In this document: in pieces, positions 1-7,989 of the stretch | Position numbering within the stretch: the first letter of the stretch is position 1 | Layout: each line of letters starts with the position of its first letter | Source of the DNA: Zobellella denitrificans | Lineage (GTDB): Bacteria; Pseudomonadota; Gammaproteobacteria; Enterobacterales; Aeromonadaceae | DNA length: 41,802 nucleotides | NCBI RefSeq assembly: GCF_002237365.1 | Contig: NZ_NMUO01000026.1 | Location: 1-41,802 of the forward strand | Reading direction: 5' to 3' | Position numbers and translations under genes: made by a program | The notes under the pieces: generated by a model | The model's input: the letters and a program-made list of their open reading frames with translations, nothing else | The model's database searches: none | What the model was told of the DNA's origin: nothing

Positions 1-1017
1 CTGCAGTGCAGGGCGCCACCGCCCACCCACAGCAGCGAGGAAGTGGCGGCGCTGGCGGATCTGGGGGTGGCGGTGATCTCCTCCACCCATGGCCGCGGCA
101 TCCTGCCCGATGCCCATCCGCGCAGCCTGGGCGCCTTCCACAACTCGGCGGCGGTCGAGGCGCTGATGGCCGAGTGCGATCTGGCGCTGGTGGTGGGCTC
201 GCGCCTGCGCAGCAACGAGACCCGCACCTATTCCCTGGCCCTGCCGCGCCCCCTGTACCAGGTGGACGCCAGCCCGGCGGCGGCCCAGCGCAACTACCCG
301 GTGGACCATTTCGTGTGCGGCGACGCCAAGGCGGTGCTGGCCGCCCTGGTGGCGGCGCTGCAGGGGCAGGCCAAGGCCAACCCCGAGTTCGACCGGGCCA
401 TCGCCGAGGCGAAAACGGCGGCGGTGGCGGCGCTCACCGAGCAGCTCGGCCCCTATGCCACCCTCTGCGGCCAGCTGCGGGCGGCGCTGCCCGATGACGG
501 CATCCTGGTGCGCGACATCACCATGTCCGGCAGCACCTGGGGCAGCCGGCTGTTCCCCATCCAGGCGCCCAACACCAATATCCACTCCCTGGCCGGCGCC
601 ATCGGCATGGGCCTGGCCATGGCCATCGGCGCCGCCGTGGCCAACCCGGAGCGCAAGGTGGTGGGCCTGGTGGGCGACGGCGGCCTGATGCTGGGGGTGG
701 GCGAGCTGGCGACCATGGTGCAGGAGCAGACCAACCTGATGCTGCTGGTGATGAACGACGGCGGCTACGGGGTGATGCGCGGCATCCAGAACCAGTACTT
801 CGGCGGCCGCCAGTACTTCAACCAGCTGCACACCCCCGACTTCAAGGCCCTGGGCGAGGCCGTGGGCCTGGCCAGCTGGAAGGCGGCCAGCCTGGCCGAG
901 TTCGAGCAGGCCATCGGCGAGGCCATGGCGGTGCAGGGCCCGGCCCTGGTGGAAGTGGAGATGAACGGCATAGGTCCGCTCAACTTCGCCGGCCCGCCCC
1001 AGAAGAAGCTGTACTGA
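1..1017 (+). CDS. Thiamine-diphosphate-dependent enzyme, C-terminal part (AruI/acetolactate-synthase-like)
   Basis: The reading frame is open from the first base, so the 5' part (N-terminal pyrimidine-binding domain) lies outside the window and about 338 codons remain. The visible part has the central domain and a C-terminal pyrophosphate-binding domain with the GDGG motif followed about 25 residues later by MNDGGYGV, the usual Mg2+/ThDP-binding signature, and it ends in a GPP-containing tail. Family enzymes decarboxylate 2-oxo acids or make acetolactate. The 'NDGGYGV' and 'IGP..FAGPP' ends remind me of 5-guanidino-2-oxopentanoate decarboxylase (AruI) and related unassigned members, but the substrate cannot be fixed from sequence alone. 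A tripartite carboxylate transporter operon follows on the same strand after a 736-bp gap, so a role in catabolism of an imported organic acid is possible but inferred. Confidence 0.85.
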   Translation: MQCRAPPPTHSSEEVAALADLGVAVISSTHGRGILPDAHPRSLGAFHNSAAVEALMAECDLALVVGSRLRSNETRTYSLALPRPLYQVDASPAAAQRNYPVDHFVCGDAKAVLAALVAALQGQAKANPEFDRAIAEAKTAAVAALTEQLGPYATLCGQLRAALPDDGILVRDITMSGSTWGSRLFPIQAPNTNIHSLAGAIGMGLAMAIGAAVANPERKVVGLVGDGGLMLGVGELATMVQEQTNLMLLVMNDGGYGVMRGIQNQYFGGRQYFNQLHTPDFKALGEAVGLASWKAASLAEFEQAIGEAMAVQGPALVEVEMNGIGPLNFAGPPQKKLY

Positions 1018-1753
1018 GCGGGAGCGGGGGCCGACCGGGCACCGGGCAGGGTAAACGCTGGCCTGCATCAGGTGGTGGCGCGGGTCTTGTCCTCCGCAGA
1101 GAGGACGGCCGCCTGCTGGCTCAGCCATCCGACGACACTAGAGCACCGCTCAGTTTAAAACTTAGGCAGTGGTGATTCTTGGGGCGCGGGCGGCCCGCCC
1201 GCATAAGGATGGCACCGAGGCGGGCGAAGGCACAGGACAACCCGTGATGCCTGTTCTGCCTCAAGCCTCTTTAAAGCTGTGGTGTGGTAGGCCAGTCCGA
1301 GGGTTCCCGCTGCGCGGGAAAGCAGGCGGGCCGCCTGCGCTCCACCGGCAAGGCGCATATCTGCCAACGGCGGTGTTTTGCTGCCGGGGAGAAAGCGGAG
1401 CCAGGAGCGCCCTTTGTTTCACCGGAGCGTAACGGCCAGGCTTTGCAACCTTCATAAACAGGTGCCTGGGCACGCTGCGGCCCCGTCGTGCCCGCCGTTC
1501 TGGTGTTGCCGGCCGGCTTGCTTTTTACCGCTTGCGCGGTGGCTGTCGGCCCTGCCGGCAGGGGTCGGGATCCGGCCGGAGGGGTGTTAAAAAATTGTTT
1601 CAATTTTGGTTTGACAGGGGGAAACAAAGCGTTTTAGAGTTCGCATTGTCACATAAGAAACATTGTTTTGTATGTAAAACATTATGCCGGGGGCCGTTGG
1701 CACCCGGTGTCCTCGGATTCAACGGCACTTTTCAGGGTGCCAAGGAGAGCAAA
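1018..1753. other. Long intergenic region rich in small inverted repeats
   Basis: I see no convincing gene in these 736 bases; the short open frames overlap each other on both strands and resemble nothing I recognise. The region carries a series of hairpins: 1089-1106 (GTCCTC/GAGGAC, 6-base loop, just downstream of the TPP-enzyme gene and a possible terminator without a T tract), 1186-1202 (near-perfect 17-base palindrome), 1304-1320 (TTCCCGC/GCGGGAA, 3-base loop), 1322-1338 (near-perfect palindrome) and 1550-1563 (perfect CCCTGCCGGCAGGG). Such a cluster may be an interspersed repeat element, but a single copy in this window cannot prove it. The last ~150 bases turn AT-rich and hold the likely tctC promoter. 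Confidence 0.5.
1611..1640 (+). promoter_or_regulatory. Candidate sigma-70 promoter of the tctCBA operon
   Basis: A perfect -35 hexamer TTGACA (1611-1616) is followed after 18 bases by TAGAGT (1635-1640, 4 of 6 matches to TATAAT), inside the only AT-rich stretch of the intergenic region. It lies about 115 bases upstream of the tctC start codon. The -10 is weak, so an activator may be needed. Confidence 0.35.
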
Positions 1754-2734
1754 ATGGAATTGACTCGCAGACGCTTTATCGGCGCGGCCATGGCCGCCGC
1801 CGCCCTGCTGGCCGGAGGCGTGCAGGCCGACGGTTATCCCAGCAAGCCGGTGTCCATCGTGGTGTCCTACCCGCCCGGGGGCGACGTGGACGCCATCGCC
1901 CGGCTGTTCGCCGACAAGCTCACCAGCCGCCTGGGGCAGCCGGTGATCGTGGAGAACCGCCCCGGGGCGGCGGGCACCATCGGCAACAGCTATGTCAGCC
2001 GGGCCAAGGCCGACGGCCACACCCTGCTGTTCACCCCCAACACCTTCACCACGGCGCCGCTGGTGATGGCCCTGCCCAAGGAATCCCGCTACGACGTGCT
2101 CAACGGTTTCGAGCCGGTGATCCTGGCCAGCAAGCAGTCGGTGCTGCTGGTGGCCAACCCCAAGTCCGGCATCAGCAGCGTGGCCGACCTGGTCAGCCAG
2201 TCCCGCGACGGCAAGCGCCTCAACTACGCCAGCCCCGGTGCCGGCTCGCCCATGCACATCGCCGCCGAGTGGCTCAACAGCGCCGCCGACATCAAGGTGC
2301 TGCACATCCCCTACCGGGGCATCGGGCCCATCATCCCGGATCTGCTCGCCGGCCATGTGGACCTGGGTTACGTGGTCTACGGCCCCGTGGCCCAACTGAT
2401 CGAGTCGGGCCAACTGGTGCCGGTGGCGGTGACCGATCCGGAACGCTCGCCGGTGCTGCCGGAGCTGGCCACCGTGGCCGAACAGGGCTACGACCAGGTG
2501 CGGCTCGGCGCCTGGCACGGGCTGATGGCGCCGAAGGGCACACCCGACGAGGTGGTGCGCCTGCTCAACCAGCACCTGAACGAGATACTGCAGCTGCCCG
2601 AGGTGGCGGAGCAGCTGGCGAGCTTCGGCGCCGTGCCGGTGGGCGGCGAGCCCGAGGCCCTGGGCGCCATCAACGCGGACGATCATGCCCGGCTGTCGGC
2701 CCTGATCGAGCAGCTCGACATCCGGGGCAGTTGA
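1754..2734 (+). CDS. tctC: TctC/Bug-family periplasmic solute-binding protein of a tripartite tricarboxylate transporter
   Basis: 326 residues. It binds an organic acid in the periplasm and delivers it to the TctAB membrane complex. The ATG at 1754 has an AAGGAG ribosome site and is preferred over the in-frame upstream start. The N-terminus reads TRRRFIG followed by an Ala-rich hydrophobic stretch and a cleavage-like 'VQADG', so export probably uses the twin-arginine (Tat) route. The mature part starts with the family pattern YPSKPVSIVVSYPPGGDVDAI (here PPGGDVD contacts the ligand carboxylate), then VENRPGAAGTIG and the GSPMHIAAEW segment. It is first of a tctC-tctB-tctA operon. Family ligands include citrate, other tricarboxylates, dicarboxylates and amino acids; this protein's ligand cannot be read from sequence. 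Confidence 0.93.
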   Translation: MELTRRRFIGAAMAAAALLAGGVQADGYPSKPVSIVVSYPPGGDVDAIARLFADKLTSRLGQPVIVENRPGAAGTIGNSYVSRAKADGHTLLFTPNTFTTAPLVMALPKESRYDVLNGFEPVILASKQSVLLVANPKSGISSVADLVSQSRDGKRLNYASPGAGSPMHIAAEWLNSAADIKVLHIPYRGIGPIIPDLLAGHVDLGYVVYGPVAQLIESGQLVPVAVTDPERSPVLPELATVAEQGYDQVRLGAWHGLMAPKGTPDEVVRLLNQHLNEILQLPEVAEQLASFGAVPVGGEPEALGAINADDHARLSALIEQLDIRGS

Positions 2735-2836
2735 GTCCGGCCGACGGGGCCTGGGCCCCGCCGCCGGCGAGAGAGGAGTTCCCTGGCGGGGATAAATCCC
2801 GCCAGGGGATGGCGAAACAAGGAGGAGGGTTTTGCC

Positions 2837-3286
2837 ATGTTGAAGCGAGACATCAAAGGCATTCTCGGGGGGGCCGGCCTTGCCGCCGTCGGTCTCTTCG
2901 CCGCCTGGTACGGCCAGGTGAATTATGAGTTCGGCGGTGTTCACAACATGGGGCCCGGCTTCCTGCCGGTGATCCTGGGCGGCGTGCTGGCGCTGCTGGG
3001 CGCCCTTATCGCCATACCGGCCTGGTTCCGTGCCGGCGCGCCGGTAAGCACCGAGTGGGGCAGCGCCGGTTTCGTCATCCTCAGCATAGCGGTGTTCGGC
3101 GGCCTGCTGGCCCTGGCCGGCCTGGTGGTGGCCACCCTGGTCGCGGTGTTGCTGGCCCTGGTGCCCGACCGCAAGCTGGGCTGGGGCACCAAGTGCAAGG
3201 TGGCGCTGGGGATCGCCCTTATCACCTATTCGATCTTCTCCCTGGGGCTGGGCATGGCGATCAAGACCTGGCCCTGGAGCGGCTGA
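2837..3286 (+). CDS. tctB: TctB-family small membrane subunit of the tripartite tricarboxylate transporter
   Basis: 149 residues with four predicted hydrophobic segments (about 8-25, 36-55, 76-104 and 121-141), matching the small subunit of the TTT system. The segment 'GPGFLPVILGGVLALLG' after the first helix is the typical TctB signature. A very strong ribosome site (AAGGAGGAG) ends 9 bases before the ATG at 2837. It sits 102 bases after tctC and 87 bases before tctA, the usual C-B-A order. TctB supports TctA in the inner membrane. A run of seven G lies near the start (about 2868) but the frame continues normally through it. Confidence 0.9.
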   Translation: MLKRDIKGILGGAGLAAVGLFAAWYGQVNYEFGGVHNMGPGFLPVILGGVLALLGALIAIPAWFRAGAPVSTEWGSAGFVILSIAVFGGLLALAGLVVATLVAVLLALVPDRKLGWGTKCKVALGIALITYSIFSLGLGMAIKTWPWSG

Positions 3287-3373
3287 GGTCCGCGAGGCTT
3301 ACCGTCGTGGCCGCCACCTGCCTGGGCAGGTGCGCCGGCCGGTTCGAAACCTGAGGATAAACCGGAACAGACA

Positions 3374-4894
3374 ATGGGTATTTTTGACGGACTATGGCTG
3401 GGGCTGCAGGCCGCTATCCAGCCGACCATGCTGCTGTATTGCTTCATCGGCGTGTTTCTGGGCACCCTGGTCGGGGTCTTGCCCGGGGTGGGCGCCATGG
3501 CGGCGATCTCGCTGCTGCTGCCCATCACCTACTACATTCCTTCCACCGCCGCCATCGCCATGCTGGCCGGGGTGTTCTACGGCTCCCAGTACGGCGGCTC
3601 CATCGCCTCCATACTGCTCAACCTGCCGGGCACCCCCTCGTCGGCGGTGACCAGCCTGGATGGCTACCCCCTGGCGAAACAGGGCAAGGCGGGGGTGGCG
3701 CTCTTCACCGCCATGACCGGCTCCTTCGTGGGCTCCATGCTGGGCCTGCTGTTGCTGATCGGCTTCGGCTCCGCCCTGTCCCGGGCCGGGCTGGCCTTCG
3801 GCCCGGCGGAGTACTTTGCGCTGATGCTGCTGGGGCTGATCGCCGCCTCGGCGGTGGGCTCCGGCTCGCCGGCCAAGAGCCTGGCCATGGTGGTGCTGGG
3901 GCTGCTGCTGGGGGTGGTGGGCACCGACGTGAACACCGGCCTGCCGCGCTTCACCTTCGGGGTGCCGGAGCTGATGGACGGCATCAACCTGGTCGCCCTG
4001 GCCATGGGGCTGTTCGGCATCTCCGAGGTGATCACCAGCATCAGGGCGGGGGGCGCGGGCAGCGTCAACGCCCGCTTCAGCCTGCGTTCCATGCTGCCCG
4101 GGCGGGACGAGGCCCGGCGTTCGGTATGCCCCATGCTGCGCGGCACCGCCATCGGCAGCTTCTTCGGCGCCATGCCGGGCACCGGGGCGGCCATCGCCTC
4201 CTTTATTGCCTACGCGGTGGAGAAGAAGGTGTCCCGGGAGCCGGAGCGTTTCGGCAAGGGTGCGCTGGAGGGCGTGGCCGGGCCCGAGGCGGCCAACAAC
4301 GCCGGCGCCATGACCGCCTTTATTCCCACCCTGACCCTGGGCATTCCCGGCGACGTGGTGATGGCGCTGATGCTGGGCGCCATGATGATCCACGGCATCC
4401 AGCCCGGGCCGCTGATGGTGTCGGAAAACCCGGCCATGTTCTGGGGGCTGATCGTCAGCTTCGGCCTCGGCAACCTGATGCTGCTGGTGCTGAACCTGCC
4501 GCTGATCGGCATCTGGGTGTCGCTGGTCAGGATCCCCTTCAGCATGCTCTACCCGGCGATCCTGGTGTTCATCTGCCTCGGGGTCTACAGCGTCAACAAC
4601 AATGTGTTCGACATCTACGTGGTGGCCCTGGTGGGGGCGGCCGGCTACCTGCTGGCCAAGCTGGGTTTCAACCCGGCGCCCCTGCTGCTCGGCTTCGTGC
4701 TGGGGCCCATGCTGGAGGAAAACCTGCGCCGGGCCCTGCTGTTGTCCCGCGGCGATCCCATGACCTTCGTCGAGCGGCCGCTGAGCGCCGGGCTCTTGTT
4801 CCTCTGCGTCGCCCTGCTGTCCTGGGCGGCCTGGGGCGCGCTGCGCAAGCTCATCCGCGAGCCCAAGCCGCTGGCCGACCCACAGGTTTCCTAA
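3374..4894 (+). CDS. tctA: TctA-family large membrane subunit of the tripartite tricarboxylate transporter
   Basis: 506 residues, the standard length for TctA, with about 11-12 hydrophobic segments. The two inverted-repeat motifs of the family are present: GVLPGVG at residues 34-40 and GAMPGTG at 265-271, each followed by a small-residue helix (AMAAISLLLP and AAIASFIAY). These loops form the transport site of this secondary transporter, driven by the ion gradient. The binding protein TctC gives affinity and TctB is the small partner. The gene ends at a TAA at 4892. The next gene downstream is an outer-membrane channel, suggesting a complete uptake route from outside to cytoplasm. Confidence 0.95.
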   Translation: MGIFDGLWLGLQAAIQPTMLLYCFIGVFLGTLVGVLPGVGAMAAISLLLPITYYIPSTAAIAMLAGVFYGSQYGGSIASILLNLPGTPSSAVTSLDGYPLAKQGKAGVALFTAMTGSFVGSMLGLLLLIGFGSALSRAGLAFGPAEYFALMLLGLIAASAVGSGSPAKSLAMVVLGLLLGVVGTDVNTGLPRFTFGVPELMDGINLVALAMGLFGISEVITSIRAGGAGSVNARFSLRSMLPGRDEARRSVCPMLRGTAIGSFFGAMPGTGAAIASFIAYAVEKKVSREPERFGKGALEGVAGPEAANNAGAMTAFIPTLTLGIPGDVVMALMLGAMMIHGIQPGPLMVSENPAMFWGLIVSFGLGNLMLLVLNLPLIGIWVSLVRIPFSMLYPAILVFICLGVYSVNNNVFDIYVVALVGAAGYLLAKLGFNPAPLLLGFVLGPMLEENLRRALLLSRGDPMTFVERPLSAGLLFLCVALLSWAAWGALRKLIREPKPLADPQVS

Positions 4895-5026
4895 CCCCTG
4901 GCATCCCTATCCATCCCCGGGCCCCGTCGGCCCGGGCGGGCGGCCTTTGTCCCGCACAGGGCGCCGCCGGTTTTTTTCAGGAGTATTCCGGCCATCCGGG
5001 CCGGTATTTAACGGAGTAAGTAACAG

Positions 5027-5863
5027 ATGAAATTGCACAAACTGGCCACCGCCGTCACCACCGTTCTCGCCCTGTCCGCCCCCTTGCAGGCGGCCACCTG
5101 GTCCGACACCTTCGTCGGCTACCGCTACGGTTCGGATTTTACCGAGCCGAACAACCCCGAGAAGGTGAGCAAGAACATAGTGCAGCTGACCCACGCCAGC
5201 GGTTATTCCCTGGGCCAGAACTACTTCAACCTGGACGTGCTCAAGTCCGGCAGCGAGGATCCGGCCAGCGGCAGCAGCGACGGCGCCACCGAGTTCTACC
5301 TGGCCTATCGCCACCAGCTGCACCTGGGCAAGCTGTTCGACACCGATCTCGGCTTCGGCCCGGTGAAGGATGTGGCGCTGACCGCCGGCTTCGATCTCAA
5401 CACCAAGAACTCCGCCTTCGCGCCGCGCAAGCGCTTCCTGGCGGTGGGGCCGACCCTGAAGTTCGACGTGCCCGGTTTTCTCGACCTGAGCCTGTTCTAT
5501 GCCTACGAGAGCAACCACTGCGGCCTGGCGTTCTGCACCCACAAGGATCTGAGCTTCGATCCCTACTACCAGATCAACCTGGCCTGGGGTCTGCCGTTCG
5601 AGGCCGCCGGCCTGCCGCTGAAGTTCCAGGGTTTCACCAACTACAACGGCGCCAAGGGCAAGGACTATTTCAACAACGAGACCAAGCCCGAGCATCTGCT
5701 GCGCACCTCGCTGATGCTGGATGTAGGCCAGTTGGCCTTCAACAAGAAGAACACCTTCTGGGTCGGGGTGGGCTACGAGTACTGGCGCAACAAGTACGGC
5801 AACCACGGCAAACCGGGAGTCGATACCGACGCCCCCACCCTGAACATGGAATGGCATTTCTGA
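5027..5863 (+). CDS. Tsx/OmpK-type outer-membrane channel protein
   Basis: 278 residues with a Sec signal peptide (LHKLATAVTTVLALSAPLQA, cleavage after about residue 22). The mature part is rich in alternating aromatic/polar strands and ends in phenylalanine, the beta-barrel assembly signal. The opening 'WSDTFVGYRYGSDFTEPNN' and the middle 'LDLSLFYAYESNH' fit the nucleoside-specific channel Tsx / OmpK family. Tsx proteins pass nucleosides; this homologue may pass another small solute because it directly follows tctCBA (132-bp gap) on the same strand. Two cysteines about six residues apart (C.LAFC) may form a disulfide. A ribosome site GGAG lies just upstream of the ATG. No clear terminator separates it from tctA, so it may be read from the same transcript. 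Confidence 0.85.
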   Translation: MKLHKLATAVTTVLALSAPLQAATWSDTFVGYRYGSDFTEPNNPEKVSKNIVQLTHASGYSLGQNYFNLDVLKSGSEDPASGSSDGATEFYLAYRHQLHLGKLFDTDLGFGPVKDVALTAGFDLNTKNSAFAPRKRFLAVGPTLKFDVPGFLDLSLFYAYESNHCGLAFCTHKDLSFDPYYQINLAWGLPFEAAGLPLKFQGFTNYNGAKGKDYFNNETKPEHLLRTSLMLDVGQLAFNKKNTFWVGVGYEYWRNKYGNHGKPGVDTDAPTLNMEWHF

Positions 5864-5897
5864 GCCGGCTGACCTTGCCGGGGGAGACCCCTGCACT

Positions 5898-5936
5898 GTC
5901 ATGAAATCGTGACAACGGCCGTCATGAAAGCGTGAC
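5898..5936. promoter_or_regulatory. Two tandem copies of a 16-bp operator-like sequence
   Basis: GTCATGAAATCGTGAC (5898-5913) and GTCATGAAAGCGTGAC (5921-5936) differ at one base and are spaced 23 bases start to start. Each has inverted GTCA/TGAC ends. The arrangement, about 90 bases upstream of the YitT-family gene, looks like a tandem binding site for a dimeric regulator. It also vaguely resembles a Pho box (CTGTCAT with ~11-bp periodicity), which I cannot confirm. Confidence 0.4.
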
Positions 5937-5948
5937 GGCCGGGGGGGC

Positions 5949-5990
5949 GGCCGCAGGGGGCGGCTCTCTTGGCGGCCGCCCCCTGCGGCC
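5949..5990. terminator. Perfect 16-bp inverted repeat, possible terminator
   Basis: GGCCGCAGGGGGCGGC (5949-5964) pairs exactly with 5975-5990 around a 10-base loop. It lies between the end of the channel gene and the start of the YitT-family gene. There is no following T run on either strand, so it may be a strong hairpin (3'-end protection or a repeat element) rather than a classic intrinsic terminator. Confidence 0.45.
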
Positions 5991-6028
5991 TTAGGATCTC
6001 GCCCCCTTGTGTTGCAGCCGTCGCCCCT

Positions 6029-6628
6029 ATGAACAGCCGCCATCCCCTGTCCGAAGACATCATCGCCCTCCTGTCCGGTACCCTGCTGGTGGCCCTGGGG
6101 GTGTTCCTGCTCAAGCAGGCCGGCCTGCTTACCGGCGGCACCGCCGGCATCGCCCTGCTGCTCGCCCATTTCAGCGGCACCGGCTTCGGGGTCTGGTTCT
6201 TCCTGATCAATTTACCCTTCTATGCGCTGGCCTGGCTGCGGATGGGGCCGGCCTTTACCTTCAAGACCTTTGTCAGCGTGTCGCTGGTGTCCCTGTTCAG
6301 CGAGCAGCTTCCCCATTTCCTGGCGGTGGCCTCGGTGTCGCCGCCCTTCGCCGCCCTGATGGGCGGCCTGCTGATCGGGGTGGGCATGCTGATCCTGTTC
6401 CGCCACCAGGCCAGCCTGGGCGGCATCGGCATACTGGCGCTCTACCTGCAGGGCCGCTTCGGCATCAGTGCCGGCAAGCTGCAGATGGCGGTGGATTCCC
6501 TCATCGTGCTGGTGTCCTTCACCGTGGTGCCGCCCTGGCTGTTGCTGCTGTCGGTGCTGGGGGCCGTGCTGCTCAACCAGGTGCTGGCCTTCAACCACAA
6601 GCCGGGGCGCTACAGCGCCCCGGCCTGA
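6029..6628 (+). CDS. YitT-family (DUF161) integral membrane protein
   Basis: 199 residues from the ATG at 6029; the in-frame ATG at 5969 lies inside the inverted repeat and is rejected. It has about five to six hydrophobic segments, with the glycine-rich 'GLLTGGTAGIALLL' after the first helix and 'GGIGILALYLQ' later, both typical of YitT-type proteins. The family is predicted to be a membrane transporter or sensor, but no biochemical role is established that I know of. The C-terminal DUF2179 domain of the longer Bacillus-type proteins is absent, as in the short gammaproteobacterial forms. It is followed 49 bases later by a small gene on the same strand. Confidence 0.8.
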   Translation: MNSRHPLSEDIIALLSGTLLVALGVFLLKQAGLLTGGTAGIALLLAHFSGTGFGVWFFLINLPFYALAWLRMGPAFTFKTFVSVSLVSLFSEQLPHFLAVASVSPPFAALMGGLLIGVGMLILFRHQASLGGIGILALYLQGRFGISAGKLQMAVDSLIVLVSFTVVPPWLLLLSVLGAVLLNQVLAFNHKPGRYSAPA

Positions 6629-6677
6629 GGCAGCCCCCGCCGCTATACTTGTAATGACCGGCGGGGAGGGGAACATC

Positions 6678-6926
6678 ATGACCACAAGCGAACTGCGCGA
6701 GCTGTATCAGGCGGGAAAACTGCGCTCGGCCCGGGTGTGCCACGACACCCTGAGCATGGGCTGGCTGGTGACCTTTTACGACGACGAGGGCAACCAGTTC
6801 GAACTGACCGACACCCTGGGCTGCCGGGTCAGTTACGAGAGCCCCAAGGCTGCGGAAGACAAGGTGCACCAGGTGGCGGATTGCCCGACCCGGGTCGACA
6901 GCCTGTACCGTTTCTTCGAAGTCTGA
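6678..6926 (+). CDS. Small conserved hypothetical protein, 82 residues
   Basis: Reads MTTSELRELYQAGKLRSARV..., then GWLVTFYDDEGNQFELTDTLG and a C-terminal helix ending in YRFFEV. The ATG at 6678 has a GGGGAGGGG ribosome site nine bases upstream. I recognise the general build 'LR-LY-x-G-x-L-x-x-A ... GW-x-V-x-F ... G' from small soluble proteins of Aeromonas and Pseudomonas relatives that have no assigned function; some are mis-labelled plasmid replication proteins. I do not assign a function. It converges with the exbD gene, with only 15 bases between their stop codons. Confidence 0.7.
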   Translation: MTTSELRELYQAGKLRSARVCHDTLSMGWLVTFYDDEGNQFELTDTLGCRVSYESPKAAEDKVHQVADCPTRVDSLYRFFEV

Positions 6927-6941
6927 GCCGGAGAGCCCGGC

Positions 6942-7367
6942 TCAGCGTCCTTCTTCCATCAGGATCTGGGTGGCCTGGATCTCGTGTTCCTGCAGGAAGG
7001 CGAGCAACTTCATCATGTTGTCCACCGTCACCTCCCGGTCGGAGGCCAGCACCAGCTCGGCTTCCTTGAGTGCGGGCAGGCGCTCGAGCAGCACCGGCTT
7101 GAAGCTTTCCCAGTCGGCGTATTTCTCCCCCTGCAGGGCCCAGGCGGGATCCCCGGCCAGCAGGTTGATGGTCATGGCCTTGTTGTCCTGCACGCTGTTC
7201 AGCGCCTCGCTGTCGGTCTTGGGCAGATCCACCTCCAGCGATTGCAGCGGGATATTGGCGGTGAGCATCAAAAACACCAGCACGATAAAGATGATGTCGA
7301 GCAGGGGGGTGATGTCGGGAGTGAGCGCCCGCCAGCCGGACTGGGCGGGCTCGGGGCGGCCTATCAT
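6942..7367 (-). CDS. exbD: ExbD, TonB-system energising subunit
   Basis: 141 residues from the ATG at 7367, which overlaps the exbB stop in an ATGA, so translation is probably coupled. The single membrane helix follows 'TPDITPLLDIIFIVLVFLML', with the essential proton-path aspartate at residue 24. The rest is the periplasmic domain. With ExbB it forms the inner-membrane motor that uses the proton gradient to energise TonB for uptake of iron complexes or vitamin B12 across the outer membrane. It is third in the tonB-exbB-exbD operon and presumably under the Fur box at 8714-8732. Confidence 0.92.
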   Translation of the reverse strand: MIGRPEPAQSGWRALTPDITPLLDIIFIVLVFLMLTANIPLQSLEVDLPKTDSEALNSVQDNKAMTINLLAGDPAWALQGEKYADWESFKPVLLERLPALKEAELVLASDREVTVDNMMKLLAFLQEHEIQATQILMEEGR

Positions 7368-7984
7368 GCCTTGCCTCCCAGCGCCACGCCTTCCAGGTAG
7401 AGGTTGCACTGGTTCAGCTCATGGGTGAGCTTGTCGAGCAGGCGGTCGGCCCAGAGCCCGAACAGCTGGGCGCCGGCGATGGCCGGCAGGGCGATCAGCA
7501 GACCGGCGGCGGTGGTGCTCATGGCCAGCCCCAGGCCGTCCGCCAGCAGCGACGGGGTCACCGGATCCTGGCTCTGGCTGATGCTCCTGAACATCTCGAT
7601 AAGTCCCAGCACGGTGCCAAGCAGGCCCAGCAGCGGGCTGATGACGCCCACCAGGGTGAGCACCCGCAAACCGGCGTGCAGCCGGCGGCGCTGCTGCTGC
7701 AACCAGACCGAGGCCAGATCCTCGCGGGTGGACTTGTCGCATTGCCGGTGCCGGACCAGCAGGGAGCAGCCCTGCAGGGTCAGCGACCTGGCATGGCTCA
7801 TTTCCGCGTCCGGATAGGCGTGGCCCTGGCGGCGCAGGCGGCGCTTTTCCTGCTCGCCGCGCAGGCTGGTCCACAGCAAAGTCAGGCCGCGCTCCAGCCA
7901 GAGCGCCAGGGTGAGCACCGAGCAGAGGATCAGGGGCCAGCTCATCGGGCCCAGTTGTTGATGCAGTTGGTTCAGAAACGACAT
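7364..7984 (-). CDS. exbB: ExbB, TonB-system proton channel subunit
   Basis: 206 residues starting at the ATG at 7984, five bases after the tonB stop; an upstream in-frame start would run into tonB and is rejected. Three membrane helices are visible (about 14-34, 108-133 and 149-174). The conserved segment 'VISPLLGLLGTVLGLIEMF' followed by 'GLGLAMSTTAAGLLIALPAI' carries the family's helix 2-3 residues, including the Thr and small residues lining the channel. The protein belongs to the MotA/TolQ/ExbB family; tonB beside it identifies it as ExbB and not TolQ. Confidence 0.92.
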   Translation of the reverse strand: MSFLNQLHQQLGPMSWPLILCSVLTLALWLERGLTLLWTSLRGEQEKRRLRRQGHAYPDAEMSHARSLTLQGCSLLVRHRQCDKSTREDLASVWLQQQRRRLHAGLRVLTLVGVISPLLGLLGTVLGLIEMFRSISQSQDPVTPSLLADGLGLAMSTTAAGLLIALPAIAGAQLFGLWADRLLDKLTHELNQCNLYLEGVALGGKA

Positions 7985-7989
7985 GTGTT

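Noticed and set aside
2868-2874. G7 run in tctB as phase-variation tract (and a similar one at 5941)
   Set aside because: The tract is short for slippage control in a GC-rich genome, the tctB frame is intact, and the other tract is not in a gene.
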